From positions 3,410,001 through 3,474,000 of the forward strand of contig OZ241971.1 in NCBI GenBank assembly GCA_965204155.1: DNA of 64,000 nt. Direction: 5' to 3'. The notes beneath the pieces are model-generated. The model had not been told where the DNA came from. It was given only the letters and a program-made list of their open reading frames with translations, and made no database searches. The stretch comes from UBA6522 sp965204155 (GTDB lineage: Bacteria; Pseudomonadota; Gammaproteobacteria; Steroidobacterales; Rariloculaceae). Shown here piece by piece: positions 41,642 through 50,699 of the stretch (the stretch's first letter is position 1; every line of letters starts with the position of its first letter). The translations under genes and the position numbers were made by a program.

Positions 41642-43534
41642 TCAGTACGCCATCGCGTAGCAATCCCTGCGCACGTCCGCCCCGGCGATGCGTGCGCCAT
41701 GGGTGGGGTCGAGCAGTACGACCGTGCCGCACGACGGGATGCCGAGGGGTTGCATGCGGTTCACTACGTGACCCCGGTCTTCCAGCGACCGAATGACCTG
41801 TGGCGGCAGGTCGCTTTCGACGTTGAGTTCGTTGAAGCCCGTTTCATGCGGCCAGAACGATGCGTAGAAGTGCAGGGTCTGCACCCGCGGCGCCTGGATG
41901 GCCTGGTGCAGGTTGGGGTACCACTGGGACGGGAATTCCACGATGTTGAGGAACATCTGCAGGATGGTCTGTTCCTGGTTGTCGCCGCCGGGAGTACCGA
42001 TGGCGAGGAAGGGTTCCCCGTCGCGCAGCACGATGCTGGGCGTCAGCGTGTAGCGGGGGCGTGAACGGGGCCGCAACTGCGCGGCGCGGGTCTCGTCGAG
42101 CCAGAACTGCTCGCCGCGCACGCTCATGGCGATGCCGGTGTCGCCGAGAATGACCGCGCCGCCAATCCAGCCGCCGCTGGGAGTGCTGTCGAAGATGTTG
42201 CCGTCCTTGTCGATGACCGCGATATGGGTGGTGTCCTTCATGTTGTCAGCCCGGTCTACAGCGGCCACCTGCAGCCGTTGCGGAGGCGGGTTCGCGGCAT
42301 CCGCCACCCAGTACTGCCAATCCTCGCGGTCACGCGTCGGGTCGAACGCGAAGGGGTTTCCTGCTTCAAACGTCTCCGTGGCACTCTCCATGTCGATCAA
42401 TTGTGCCCGCTGAGCGGCATATTCCTTTGACAGCAGACCTTCCGCCGGAACGTCCACGAAGTCAGTGTCGGCGTAATAGGTGTCCCGGTCCGCGTAGGCC
42501 AGCTTGAAGGCTTCGACGATGGTGTGGAGATAGTCGGCGCTGTTGTGGCCCATTCTCCTGAGGTCGAAGTTCTCGAGGATGTTCAACGTCTGCAACAGCA
42601 TCGGCCCCTGGCTGTTGAAGGACTGCTTGTAGACGGTATAGCGCTTGTAGGTCGTGCTGACGGGTTCCTCGACCCGGGCATAGAACTCCGCGAAGTCATC
42701 GAGCACGAAGGGCGTGCCGTGCGCCTGCAGGAACGCCACCATCTCCTCGGCGATGTCGCCCTTGTAGAAGCGGTCCCGGGCGGCGGCGATGCCGGCTTCG
42801 CGCCCGTTGGCGCTCTGCTCGCGTTCGGCCTCGACCATCCTGTTCAGCGTGTTCGCCAGTGTCGGCAGACGGATGATCTCTCCCGACGCGTACATGGAGC
42901 CGTCCGGCCGCGTCCAGTACGCACGGTTGGCGGGCCACCGATTGATGAAGTCGATTTCCCTGTAGATCGTGCCGACCGTGCGGGACCGCAGGGGGAAACC
43001 CAATTCCGCATACTCGATGGCGCGCGCGGCCACTTCTTCGAAACTCATGGTGCCCCAGCGCTCGAGCACGGTCAGCGCGCCATGCAGCGCACCCGGCACG
43101 ACGGCCGGGTCGAGTCCGTACCCGTAGAGATCCCTGGCGCGCTCGCGATACCACTCGATGGTGGCGTCGCGCGCCGCCCAACCCTGGCCGATAATGGAAG
43201 TGACTTCTCCCTCGCTACGGGGATAAACGAGGATCAGCGATTCGCCGCCCAGGCTGTAGAGGTCCTGCTCGACCACGCCGCCCGTCAATAATGCGGCAAC
43301 CCCTGCATCGAACGCATTGCCTCCGTTCTGCAGAATCTCGATGGCGGCAGCCGTGGTCAGCGGATGGCCGGCGGATACGCCGCCGTTGCGGCCCATCACG
43401 GGCGGGCGCAGGTAGTTGGGCACGACGGTGACGACTTCCGCCTGTGCCTCCGTGTCCGTATTCGTGTCCGTGTCTTGGGGTTCGCAGGCACACAGGAGCA
43501 GCAGTACGCTGGCGGCAAGGGTTAGTCGGCTCAT
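41642..43534 (-). CDS. ggt: Gamma-glutamyltransferase
   Basis: The 630-residue precursor transfers or hydrolyses gamma-glutamyl groups (glutathione breakdown) in the periplasm or at the outer membrane. The N-terminus is a lipoprotein signal (SRLTLAASVLLLLCACEP, lipobox before Cys). The autoprocessing/nucleophile Thr is in DTTHIAVIDKDGN near residue 434; GG-NAFDAGVAA near residue 70 and MSVRGEQFW and PGGDNQEQTILQMFLN later are also typical. The ATG at 43534 starts the signal peptide directly; another in-frame ATG lies four codons upstream. The promoter is upstream of 43550, and the ALDH gene is behind it on the same strand by 43 bp. Confidence 0.93.
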   Translation of the reverse strand: MSRLTLAASVLLLLCACEPQDTDTNTDTEAQAEVVTVVPNYLRPPVMGRNGGVSAGHPLTTAAAIEILQNGGNAFDAGVAALLTGGVVEQDLYSLGGESLILVYPRSEGEVTSIIGQGWAARDATIEWYRERARDLYGYGLDPAVVPGALHGALTVLERWGTMSFEEVAARAIEYAELGFPLRSRTVGTIYREIDFINRWPANRAYWTRPDGSMYASGEIIRLPTLANTLNRMVEAEREQSANGREAGIAAARDRFYKGDIAEEMVAFLQAHGTPFVLDDFAEFYARVEEPVSTTYKRYTVYKQSFNSQGPMLLQTLNILENFDLRRMGHNSADYLHTIVEAFKLAYADRDTYYADTDFVDVPAEGLLSKEYAAQRAQLIDMESATETFEAGNPFAFDPTRDREDWQYWVADAANPPPQRLQVAAVDRADNMKDTTHIAVIDKDGNIFDSTPSGGWIGGAVILGDTGIAMSVRGEQFWLDETRAAQLRPRSRPRYTLTPSIVLRDGEPFLAIGTPGGDNQEQTILQMFLNIVEFPSQWYPNLHQAIQAPRVQTLHFYASFWPHETGFNELNVESDLPPQVIRSLEDRGHVVNRMQPLGIPSCGTVVLLDPTHGARIAGADVRRDCYAMAY

Positions 43535-43577
43535 CGATCGGACCATGTAGCGTCGCTGGTTCTAGCGTAACCGATAC

Positions 43578-45137
43578 CTAGTCTGCACTGGGGAAAAACT
43601 TCTCCAGCAGCGGTTGATAGCCCTGAACGGCAGTGCGTTGCAGGTAGAACGACAGCCCTCGCAGGCCACCCAGTTCCTCGCCGCCGCCGGCCCGTCCCGG
43701 CCCGCCGTGGACCATCGCCGGCAGCACCGCGCCCGGGCCCGGCGCAAACCCTGCGACCTTGTCTCCGCCCAGGGTCAGCCGGCCGTGAAACGGCGCCAGC
43801 GCCAGCAGCATCTCGCGGCCAAACCGCCGGTCGTTGGAATAGACGGAGGACACCAGCGCGCCGTCGCCGCGGGCACAGATGGCCGCTGCGTCCTCCACCG
43901 AACGATAGGCCATCACCGTGACCGCGGGACCGAACACTTCACGCGTGTGCACGATGTTCGCAGCGCCGGCATCCTCGCAATCAAACAGGAACGGCGTGAC
44001 GAAGTAGCCGCGCCCGTTCGCCGTCCCGGTCAGACCGCTGGGCTCGGCATCTCCCATGACCCGCGTGGATTCCGTCTCAAGGGCCCTGAGGCCCTCGCGA
44101 ACGTCTTCAAGCTGAGCGGCATTGACCAGCGGTCCCACCCGCACCGACGCATCGGCCGGGTTGCCCACGATCAGCTCGCCAAGCTGGTCTTCCAGCGCCT
44201 CGATGCAGGCTTTGCGGTGCTCCGGAGGTACCAGCACGCGCCGGATCGCGGTGCATTTCTGCCCCGCCTTCTGGCGCACATCGGTGGTGATGTCGCGCAT
44301 CATCTGGTGCCAGGCTTCGCTGCTGGGCGCCACATCCGGGCCCAGCACGGCGGCGTTCAGGCTGTCCGCCTCGACGTTGATTCGCATGGATGACTGAACG
44401 TGTGCGTCCAGGCTCCGCAGGCGTTTCGCGGTGCCGCTGGAACCGGTGAAGGCGAGCACGTCCTGGGGTCCCAGGTGATGCAGCAGATCGCCCGTGGAAC
44501 CGGCGATGAATGACAGCGCGCCCTCGGGCAATACCTCGGCGTCGACGAGCAACTCCGTCATGCGATAGGCCAGCAGCGCCGTGCTCGTGGCCGGTTTGGT
44601 GATGACCGGCATGCCCGCGAGCAGAGCCACCGCGGCCTTCTCCATGAATCCCCACGCCGGAAAGTTGTAGGCGTTGATGTGGACCGCGGCACCTGTCAAG
44701 GGTGTGAGGATGTGCTTGCCGGCATAGCGCGGACTGCGTGTCAGCCGCTCGGAGACGCCGTCCACCAGCAGCTTTCGGTCGCCCAGTTTCTTGCCGTAGG
44801 AGGCGTATGCCAGCAGCGTGTAGTTGGCGCCGTCCACATCGAATTTGGCGTCGTTGCGGGTATTGCCGCCGTTGCTCACGGACAGGTCCAGCAGCTCCTC
44901 CCGATGCGCGTAGAGCACATCGTAGATGCCGCGCAGGCACGCGCCGCGCTCGGCGAACGTCATGCTCCTCAAGGCCGGCCCGCCCACGTCGCGGGCATGA
45001 TTCAGTGCGCCCCTGAAGTCGATCCCGTCCGTGGAAGTTTCAGCCAGGGGTTCCTCGGTGGCGGGGTTGAGAAGGATGGCGGATTCTCCCCGACCCTCTT
45101 GCCAGGCGCCGCCGACATGGCTCTTGAGCTTGATCAC
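43578..45137 (-). CDS. PaaZ-like aldehyde dehydrogenase
   Basis: The 519-residue NAD(P)-dependent aldehyde dehydrogenase oxidises an aldehyde of aromatic-acid or CoA-ester breakdown by analogy with PaaZ/BoxD. The catalytic Cys is in GQKCTAIRR near residue 293 and the general base Glu in INVEADSLN near residue 256; the NAD loop is GSSGTAKRL. Its closest kin by pattern (KKLGDRKLLVDG; HINAYNFPAWGF; HGGPGRAGGGEELGG) is the N-terminal domain of PaaZ, here without the C-terminal MaoC hydratase. I use the GTG at 45137 because GGAGG lies 9 bases before it; the ATG at 45167 has no ribosome-binding site. It is divergent from the DUF5916 gene. Confidence 0.9.
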   Translation of the reverse strand: MIKLKSHVGGAWQEGRGESAILLNPATEEPLAETSTDGIDFRGALNHARDVGGPALRSMTFAERGACLRGIYDVLYAHREELLDLSVSNGGNTRNDAKFDVDGANYTLLAYASYGKKLGDRKLLVDGVSERLTRSPRYAGKHILTPLTGAAVHINAYNFPAWGFMEKAAVALLAGMPVITKPATSTALLAYRMTELLVDAEVLPEGALSFIAGSTGDLLHHLGPQDVLAFTGSSGTAKRLRSLDAHVQSSMRINVEADSLNAAVLGPDVAPSSEAWHQMMRDITTDVRQKAGQKCTAIRRVLVPPEHRKACIEALEDQLGELIVGNPADASVRVGPLVNAAQLEDVREGLRALETESTRVMGDAEPSGLTGTANGRGYFVTPFLFDCEDAGAANIVHTREVFGPAVTVMAYRSVEDAAAICARGDGALVSSVYSNDRRFGREMLLALAPFHGRLTLGGDKVAGFAPGPGAVLPAMVHGGPGRAGGGEELGGLRGLSFYLQRTAVQGYQPLLEKFFPSAD

Positions 45138-45380
45138 TGAACGCAGCCTCCAGAACGAAGGCGCCATTGTACGTTGGCGGCAGGCTTGCGTCTGCAAACC
45201 TGCATTCCTGGTGGTCCGCCGCTACCGATCAGGCAAGTCGAGTGGCGCTCGCTAATCTGGAGTTCTGAATAATTCTTGAGATTCAGGTCCTTACGAATTC
45301 TTAATCCATGGCCCCGGCGTTTTGTGACAACATGATTCGCAAGTTTCGAGTCTCCCCGGACCGCTACGGAGGATTGTCCA

Positions 45381-47558
45381 GTGCTGCCTGCCACCCGCAA
45401 CGTCACCGCCTGTTTGCCGGCATTGACGCTTGCCCTTGCCGCACCTCTTGGCGCGCAGGACATTGTTTCGTCCCGGATCGGCGGCGACAAGATCCTGGCG
45501 GTGGCGCGAACCGAGACTCCGCCGGTTATCGACGGCGTGCTGGACGATGCCGTGTGGGCGACCGCCCCGTCCATGGACGACATGCATCAATTCGAGCCCG
45601 TCGACCATGGCGAGCCCAGCGAGCGCACTGAAGTCTGGATTCTCTACGACAGCGACAGTCTTTATGTCGCCGCGCGAATGTGGGACCGCGAACCGGACCA
45701 GATCCGGGCACGGCAAATGGTTCAGCATGGGACCCTGCGTTGGGACGACTCCATTGGAATCTACCTGGACCCCTTCAACAACAACCGCACGGGCTACAAC
45801 TTCCAGGTCAATCCCAACAGCAGCCGGGAGGACGGTGTTTTCGAAACTCCGACCCGCCTGAATCGCGATTGGGAAGGTATCTGGTTTGCTGAGGCGGTCA
45901 TCGACGAGCATGGCTGGACCGCGGAATTCGAGATTCCCTTCAAGACCCTGAACTTCAACCCGGACAACCCCGACTGGGGCTTCACCGTCGAGCGCAGCAT
46001 CGCCCGCCATCAGGAAGACATCGCGTGGGTTTCATTCAACAGGCGGGTCAATCCCGGCACGACGGGAACGATCACGGGTCTGACGGGGCTTCGACAGGGC
46101 AGGGGGCTGGATATCATTCCGACCGTGGTGATGTCCGGCTCCCGCAGCTACGACACAAACGCCAGTAACTCCGCCACGGAGCCGGCACTCGACGTTTTCT
46201 ACAACTTCACGCCTTCGTTGAGCGGCGTGCTGACGATGAATACGGATTTTTCGTCCACGGAGGTGGATGACCGTCAGATCAACCTGACCCGCTTTTCGCT
46301 GTTCTTCCCCGAGAAGCGGGACTTCTTCCTGCAGGATGTGGACATTTTCTCATTCGGCGGACTGCGGCGAAACGGCATCCCGTTTCATTCTCGCCGGATC
46401 GGCCTGGGCAGGAGGGGCCAACCCGTGGACCTGGATCTCGGCGCAAAGGTTACCGGACGGGTGGGGCGCTGGAACATCGGCGTGCTCGACATCCAGCAGG
46501 AAGAGTTCCAGGGAGTTGACAGTACCAATCTGTTCGTCGGCCGACTGTCCGCCAACATTTTGGAGGAGTCGAACATCGGCATGATCGTGACCAACGGCGA
46601 TCCCCGTAGCAATCTCGATAACTCCGTGTTTGGCGTGGATTTTCGCTATCGCAATACGCGGCTGCCCGGTGGGCGCACACTGGCAGGAGAGGCGTGGTAC
46701 CAGCAGTCGGACACGCTGGGCGTGAGCGGCGATCAGAGTGCGTGGGGCGTCAGCCTGTCGGCGCCCAACAACACCGGGCTGCGAGGCGAGATTGCCATGG
46801 AGCAATTCGACGAACAGTTCAATCCCGCGCTCGGGTTCGTGAACCGTCGCGGGATCCGGCGCAGCGAGGTCCAGGTTGGATACACCCGCTACCCGGATCA
46901 CCCCTGGATCAGGACACTGGCCCACGGTGCCTCCGTGGAGTCGTTCGACAGGCTTTCCGGCGGGCTGGAGAGCGAACGCCTGTACGTTGAGCTGTTTGAA
47001 CTGGAAACCCATTCGGGTGACGAATTCAGCCTCAATTTCAACCGCAGGCGAGAAGTACTCTTCGAGGACTTCGAAGTGGTGGATGGAACGGTGATCCCCG
47101 TCGGCGACCATGAATACAGTGGCTTCGATATCCAGATATCCGGCGCGTCGGAACGCGTTCTGGCGCCCGGTTTCGATTACTACAAGGGGAAATTCTTCAA
47201 CGGCGACCGCGTGGAAATGTCGGCGGAACTGGAGTGGCGCCCGAACCGGCGCCTGAACATGGGCGTGGAGTACGAATACAACGACATCGAACTGCCCGGC
47301 GGCCATTTCGTGACCCGATTGATGGCCCTCAACGCGAACGTCGCCTTCAACGTTCGCTGGTCATGGCTCAATCTCATCCAGTACGACAACGAGTCCGAAT
47401 CCGTCGGCATCAACAGCCGGCTGCGCTGGAATCCCCGCGCCGGGCAGGACCTCTACATCGTCATCAACCACGGCTACTCCGCCGAAGAGTCCTTTTCCAG
47501 GCTGCGCTCCGAACAGTCACAGTACGCGTTGAAATACACCCATACGTTCCGCTTCTAG
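45381..47558 (+). CDS. DUF5916 protein with CBM9-like N-terminal domain
   Basis: The 725-residue exported protein has a signal peptide (LPALTLALAAPLGAQ), then a CBM9/DOMON-like sugar-binding domain (PPVIDGVLDDAVWATA near residue 50, YVAARMWDREPDQI, DDSIGIYLDPFNNNRTGYNFQVN in parts) and a long C-terminal region typical of DUF5916 (SLSGVLTMNTDFSSTEVDDRQINLTRFSLFFPEKRDFF in outline), rich in beta strands and ending in aromatic Phe (THTFRF). This pattern suggests an outer-membrane beta-barrel. The GTG at 45381 follows GGAGG by 8 bases. It is the first of a series of exported carbohydrate-related genes. Precise function of DUF5916 is unknown. Confidence 0.88.
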   Translation: MLPATRNVTACLPALTLALAAPLGAQDIVSSRIGGDKILAVARTETPPVIDGVLDDAVWATAPSMDDMHQFEPVDHGEPSERTEVWILYDSDSLYVAARMWDREPDQIRARQMVQHGTLRWDDSIGIYLDPFNNNRTGYNFQVNPNSSREDGVFETPTRLNRDWEGIWFAEAVIDEHGWTAEFEIPFKTLNFNPDNPDWGFTVERSIARHQEDIAWVSFNRRVNPGTTGTITGLTGLRQGRGLDIIPTVVMSGSRSYDTNASNSATEPALDVFYNFTPSLSGVLTMNTDFSSTEVDDRQINLTRFSLFFPEKRDFFLQDVDIFSFGGLRRNGIPFHSRRIGLGRRGQPVDLDLGAKVTGRVGRWNIGVLDIQQEEFQGVDSTNLFVGRLSANILEESNIGMIVTNGDPRSNLDNSVFGVDFRYRNTRLPGGRTLAGEAWYQQSDTLGVSGDQSAWGVSLSAPNNTGLRGEIAMEQFDEQFNPALGFVNRRGIRRSEVQVGYTRYPDHPWIRTLAHGASVESFDRLSGGLESERLYVELFELETHSGDEFSLNFNRRREVLFEDFEVVDGTVIPVGDHEYSGFDIQISGASERVLAPGFDYYKGKFFNGDRVEMSAELEWRPNRRLNMGVEYEYNDIELPGGHFVTRLMALNANVAFNVRWSWLNLIQYDNESESVGINSRLRWNPRAGQDLYIVINHGYSAEESFSRLRSEQSQYALKYTHTFRF

Positions 47559-47727
47559 GATTGCATCCAACTTATCCGCAATAATCGGTTGGAACCAGCG
47601 CTGGTATTCCCCCCAACCCACTTCTCCGGATGCAGTTTGCTTGCGTTCATTTGCGCCAGCCGGTGGAGTATGCTCTGGGCATTGATTTCGGAGTGGCTGC
47701 GGCGATGTGCCGCGGCAGGGAGACGCC

Positions 47728-48672
47728 ATGAGTTTTGCTCGGAGCACCGCGTTGTTCCTCGCTGCCACGTTGGCGGCATGCACCGAGCGGCCAGCCGCCC
47801 AAACGGCCGATCCGGTGACCTACATCGACGACTGGCAGGGTTCGGGTGTACAGGGAACTCTGGTCTACTGGAAGGATGTGGCATCCAGCCACCTGGCGGC
47901 CTCACGCCATGTCGGCATCTGGTTGCCGCCGGGATACGACGATGCCGCCGAGCAGCGTTACCCGGTCCTGTACATGCACGACGGGCAGAATCTGTTCGAC
48001 CCCAGGCTGATCGGCAGCGGTGAAATCTGGGACGTGGACGACGCGGTCGTGCGGTTGGTGGAGTCGGGCACGATTCCCCCGGTCATCGTGGTGGGTGTTT
48101 TCAACTCGGCTGACCGAGGGTTCGAGTATTCCCCGTGGCACGGAGCGCCGGACTACGCGCGTTTCCTGATCGAGGAGCTCATGCCCCGGGTGAACGGGGA
48201 GTTTTCCACGCTGACCGGCCCCCAAAATACGGCGGTGATGGGTTCGTCCATGGGTGGCCTCCTGTCGTACTACCTGGTGACCAACCATCCGGACGTGTTC
48301 GGGGCCTGCGGTTGCATCTCCTCGCACTTCGTGCTGTCGGAGGCTTGGGCCGAGCGATTCATTTCCGCGGACGAGACCGGGGAAGGCGCCGACGACACGC
48401 CCTACATCGTTCGGGATATCGAGAACGGCCTCACGGTACCGGATGGCGTTCGCTACTGGTTCGACTACGGCACCGAAGGGCTGGACGCCGAATACCACGA
48501 ACCGCACCTTGCCGTCCGGGAATGGCTGTTGCGGCAGGGCCTGCGTGAAGGAACGGACTTTGTGATCAGGCCCTACGAAGGCGCCAATCACAACGAGGTG
48601 TCGTGGCGCGAACGGCTGGACGACCCATTGACGTTCCTGTTCGCGTCGCCTGGTGCGGATGGCGGCGGGTAG
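47728..48672 (+). CDS. Exported alpha/beta-hydrolase esterase (lipoprotein)
   Basis: The 314-residue lipoprotein (signal SFARSTALFLAATLAAC) has the putative-esterase fold seen in siderophore- and feruloyl-esterase-like enzymes: YPVLYMHDGQNLFD near residue 85, nucleophile Ser in MGSSMGGLLSYY near residue 172 and a late catalytic His in GANHNEVSWRERL near residue 290. The strand before the nucleophile and the oxyanion DGQN motif agree. Substrate is not clear; the neighbours (DUF5916, sugar-binding protein, amylase) suggest polysaccharide or ester-linked sugar use. The ATG at 47728 is chosen since it begins the signal peptide and GGGAG lies just before it. Confidence 0.87.
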   Translation: MSFARSTALFLAATLAACTERPAAQTADPVTYIDDWQGSGVQGTLVYWKDVASSHLAASRHVGIWLPPGYDDAAEQRYPVLYMHDGQNLFDPRLIGSGEIWDVDDAVVRLVESGTIPPVIVVGVFNSADRGFEYSPWHGAPDYARFLIEELMPRVNGEFSTLTGPQNTAVMGSSMGGLLSYYLVTNHPDVFGACGCISSHFVLSEAWAERFISADETGEGADDTPYIVRDIENGLTVPDGVRYWFDYGTEGLDAEYHEPHLAVREWLLRQGLREGTDFVIRPYEGANHNEVSWRERLDDPLTFLFASPGADGGG

Positions 48673-48748
48673 GGGCACGTGGTGATAGCCTCACCGGTCT
48701 CCGTGCCACGCTGGATTTGCCGGGTGTCATTTGGCGCCTCGCGCTAGC

Positions 48749-50008
48749 ATGGCCAGGTTGCGCGCCTTGATTCGGGCCGCGTCACGTTGGCTGGCGGTCG
48801 CCCCGCTTGCGGTGCCGGCGATGGTGGGTGCTCAGGACGGATCGATCCCACTTGAGGTCTGGCACACGTTTGGCGCCAACAGCACGGACGAGCGGATTTT
48901 CGAGGACGCCGTCGATGCCTTCGAGGCCGCACATCCCCATGTCGATGTCGAGCCGGTACGAATCCCGTACGGGCAAAATCTCCCTCAGTTCATCAATTCG
49001 TCCCAGGGCGGCGAGGCGCCGGATGTCGTGCGACTGTCCGATACCGAAATCGGCAGGATCGGCTATATCACAGTGGAAGGCCTGCCGCTTCTGGAGGACC
49101 TCAGGCCACACCTGACGCCCGTGCAGCGCTCGCGTTTCGAACCGCGCGCGCTGAACGCAATGCGCTACGGTAATGCGCTCTATGCGATTCCGGTCAGTCA
49201 GGGCTGCCTGGCGCTGATTTACAACAAGTCCCTGTTCGACGCGGCAGGGGTGGAGTATCCCAGCGATGACTGGACCACGGACGACCTGGTGGGCGCCGCG
49301 AAGGCCCTGACCCGCGACGACATTCTCGGAATTGCCCTGCCGCTGAAGTGGTCCTACTGGTTTATTCCCTTTCTGGCGGGTTTCGGCGGAACGCTGTTCG
49401 ACTCCGACGGCAATCCCACACTCGATTCCCCAGGTTCGGCGCAGGCGCTGGAGTGGTTCCTGGACCTGGAGAGGGTGCACGGGGTTGCCGTGTCGAGCAC
49501 CGGTCTTGAAACCATGTCGACTCAGTTTCAGCTATCCAGGGCGGCCATGGTGCTGGACGGTTCCTGGAACTGGAATGCCTACGCGGAGGCGGGGCTCGAC
49601 CTGGGCGTGACGATCATGCCGGTCGTTGCCGAAACCGGCAGGAGAATGGGTCCGATGTTCAGCGTCTTCGGCTGGGGCGTGTCAAAGCAGAGCGCCGCCA
49701 AGGTGGAAGCCGTCAATCTCTCCATGTGGCTTTCGTCCTACGACGTGCAGAAGGAGTTTGCGGTCGAGACCTTCATGATTCCGACCGACTTGGGACTGGC
49801 GACGGACCCGGATGTTGCCGCCAACGCCACGCTGAACGCCTATCTTCGGCAGGCAGAGTTGGGTACGGAAGTACCCACGACACGTGCGACCTACATCATT
49901 TTCGAACAACTGGATACCGCACTGGAGCTTACGTCCACGGGCGAGATGGACGCGCAGTCCGCACTGGAAGCCGCCGACGCCGAAATGGACCGATTCCTGC
50001 GGCAATGA
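48749..50008 (+). CDS. Extracellular sugar-binding protein (ABC, family 1)
   Basis: The 419-residue periplasmic binding protein starts with a signal peptide (residues 1-28, ending MVGAQD). The mature part shows the maltose/glycerol-phosphate-binding type: LEVWHTFGANSTDERIFEDAVDAFEAAHPHVDV in outline, INSSQGGEAPDVVRLSDTEIG, YAIPVSQGCLALIYNKSLFDAAG, and AMVLDGSWNW near residue 275. It should bind maltodextrins or a similar oligosaccharide and present it to an ABC permease; no permease or ATPase gene is present in the window. The ATG at 48749 is preferred to the TTG at 48731. A GH13 amylase gene lies 2 kb downstream, after an inserted BrnT/ATPase locus. Confidence 0.85.
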   Translation: MARLRALIRAASRWLAVAPLAVPAMVGAQDGSIPLEVWHTFGANSTDERIFEDAVDAFEAAHPHVDVEPVRIPYGQNLPQFINSSQGGEAPDVVRLSDTEIGRIGYITVEGLPLLEDLRPHLTPVQRSRFEPRALNAMRYGNALYAIPVSQGCLALIYNKSLFDAAGVEYPSDDWTTDDLVGAAKALTRDDILGIALPLKWSYWFIPFLAGFGGTLFDSDGNPTLDSPGSAQALEWFLDLERVHGVAVSSTGLETMSTQFQLSRAAMVLDGSWNWNAYAEAGLDLGVTIMPVVAETGRRMGPMFSVFGWGVSKQSAAKVEAVNLSMWLSSYDVQKEFAVETFMIPTDLGLATDPDVAANATLNAYLRQAELGTEVPTTRATYIIFEQLDTALELTSTGEMDAQSALEAADAEMDRFLRQ

Positions 50009-50411
50009 TGGTCGTCAGCGGCGCGGACTACAGCCCCGTAGGCATCGGAAGCGCATCGACTTGTTGGAAGTACGTATCTCCGGCAGATTGAAGTCGATGA
50101 GTCAGGTGGCGTTCAGTTCAGAAATTACCTGCATAACTGCAAGAAAAAGGCAGATTCTCTGCTCCAGATCGTACGCGTTGTCCGGTAGTGTGGAACCGAA
50201 TGTCGATCCGCGAGGCGAAAACCGGTGTTCATTACGTCTCAGTCGGAGCGCAGTGGGCTAAAATGCACATTTGCACTCGGGCCGTTGTCCGAACCGAATA
50301 TTTCACGATGCCCATACTGCTCTCTCGTTCAATCTCGCGCGCATTTTCGATGGCGAATTGTTTTGAACGCGTCTTCGTTTGCCCAGTCGAGACCAGAGTA
50401 AGTAGAACACC
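50009..50411. other. Intergenic region, nothing clear
   Basis: 403 bp between the sugar-binding gene and brnT, with no convincing gene and a lower GC content near the end. It is the left border of an inserted block. I see no terminator or transposon end. Confidence 0.4.
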
Positions 50412-50699
50412 GTGTTCGAGTGGGATCCGGCAAAGGCGGCAAGCAACCTGCGTAAACATAAGGTCAGCTTTTACGATGCTGCAACGGTCTTTCTTGATCC
50501 GCTCTCGCAGTCGGTCCCCGACGAGGGTCACAACCAGTATGAAGAGCGGTGGATTACCATGGGCGTCGCTCGGGACGGTCGGCTGTTGGTGGTGTCCCAC
50601 ACGTATATTGGGACTGCTGACCACAACATTTCGGGGCGGCTGATTTCAGCCCGTACGGCCACCCCTGGCGAACGGCGTCAGTACGAATCGCGAAAATGA
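50412..50699 (+). CDS. brnT: BrnT-family toxin
   Basis: The 95-residue protein matches BrnT ribonuclease toxins: FEWDPAKAASNLRKHKVSFYDAATVFLDPL at the start, ERWITMGVARDGRLLVVSHTY in the middle and IRLISARTATPGERRQYES-like end (RLISARTATPGERRQYE here). In this family the small toxin cuts RNA and the next gene, brnA, is the antitoxin; the two genes overlap by a few bases. Here the overlap (4 bp, ATGA) is kept, but the next gene starts like BrnA and then turns into a different protein (see the following entry). The start is GTG 50412. Base composition is lower in GC than the neighbours. Confidence 0.9.
   Translation: MFEWDPAKAASNLRKHKVSFYDAATVFLDPLSQSVPDEGHNQYEERWITMGVARDGRLLVVSHTYIGTADHNISGRLISARTATPGERRQYESRK

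Noticed and set aside
40171..41700. Minus-strand open frame of 509 codons opposite the lactate permease.
   Set aside because: Antisense to a clear membrane transporter; His/Arg/Gln-rich, no domain.
45197..45380. ATG at 45167 as start of the aldehyde dehydrogenase.
   Set aside because: It has no ribosome-binding site, while the GTG at 45137 has GGAGG at good spacing and starts at the usual family N-terminus.
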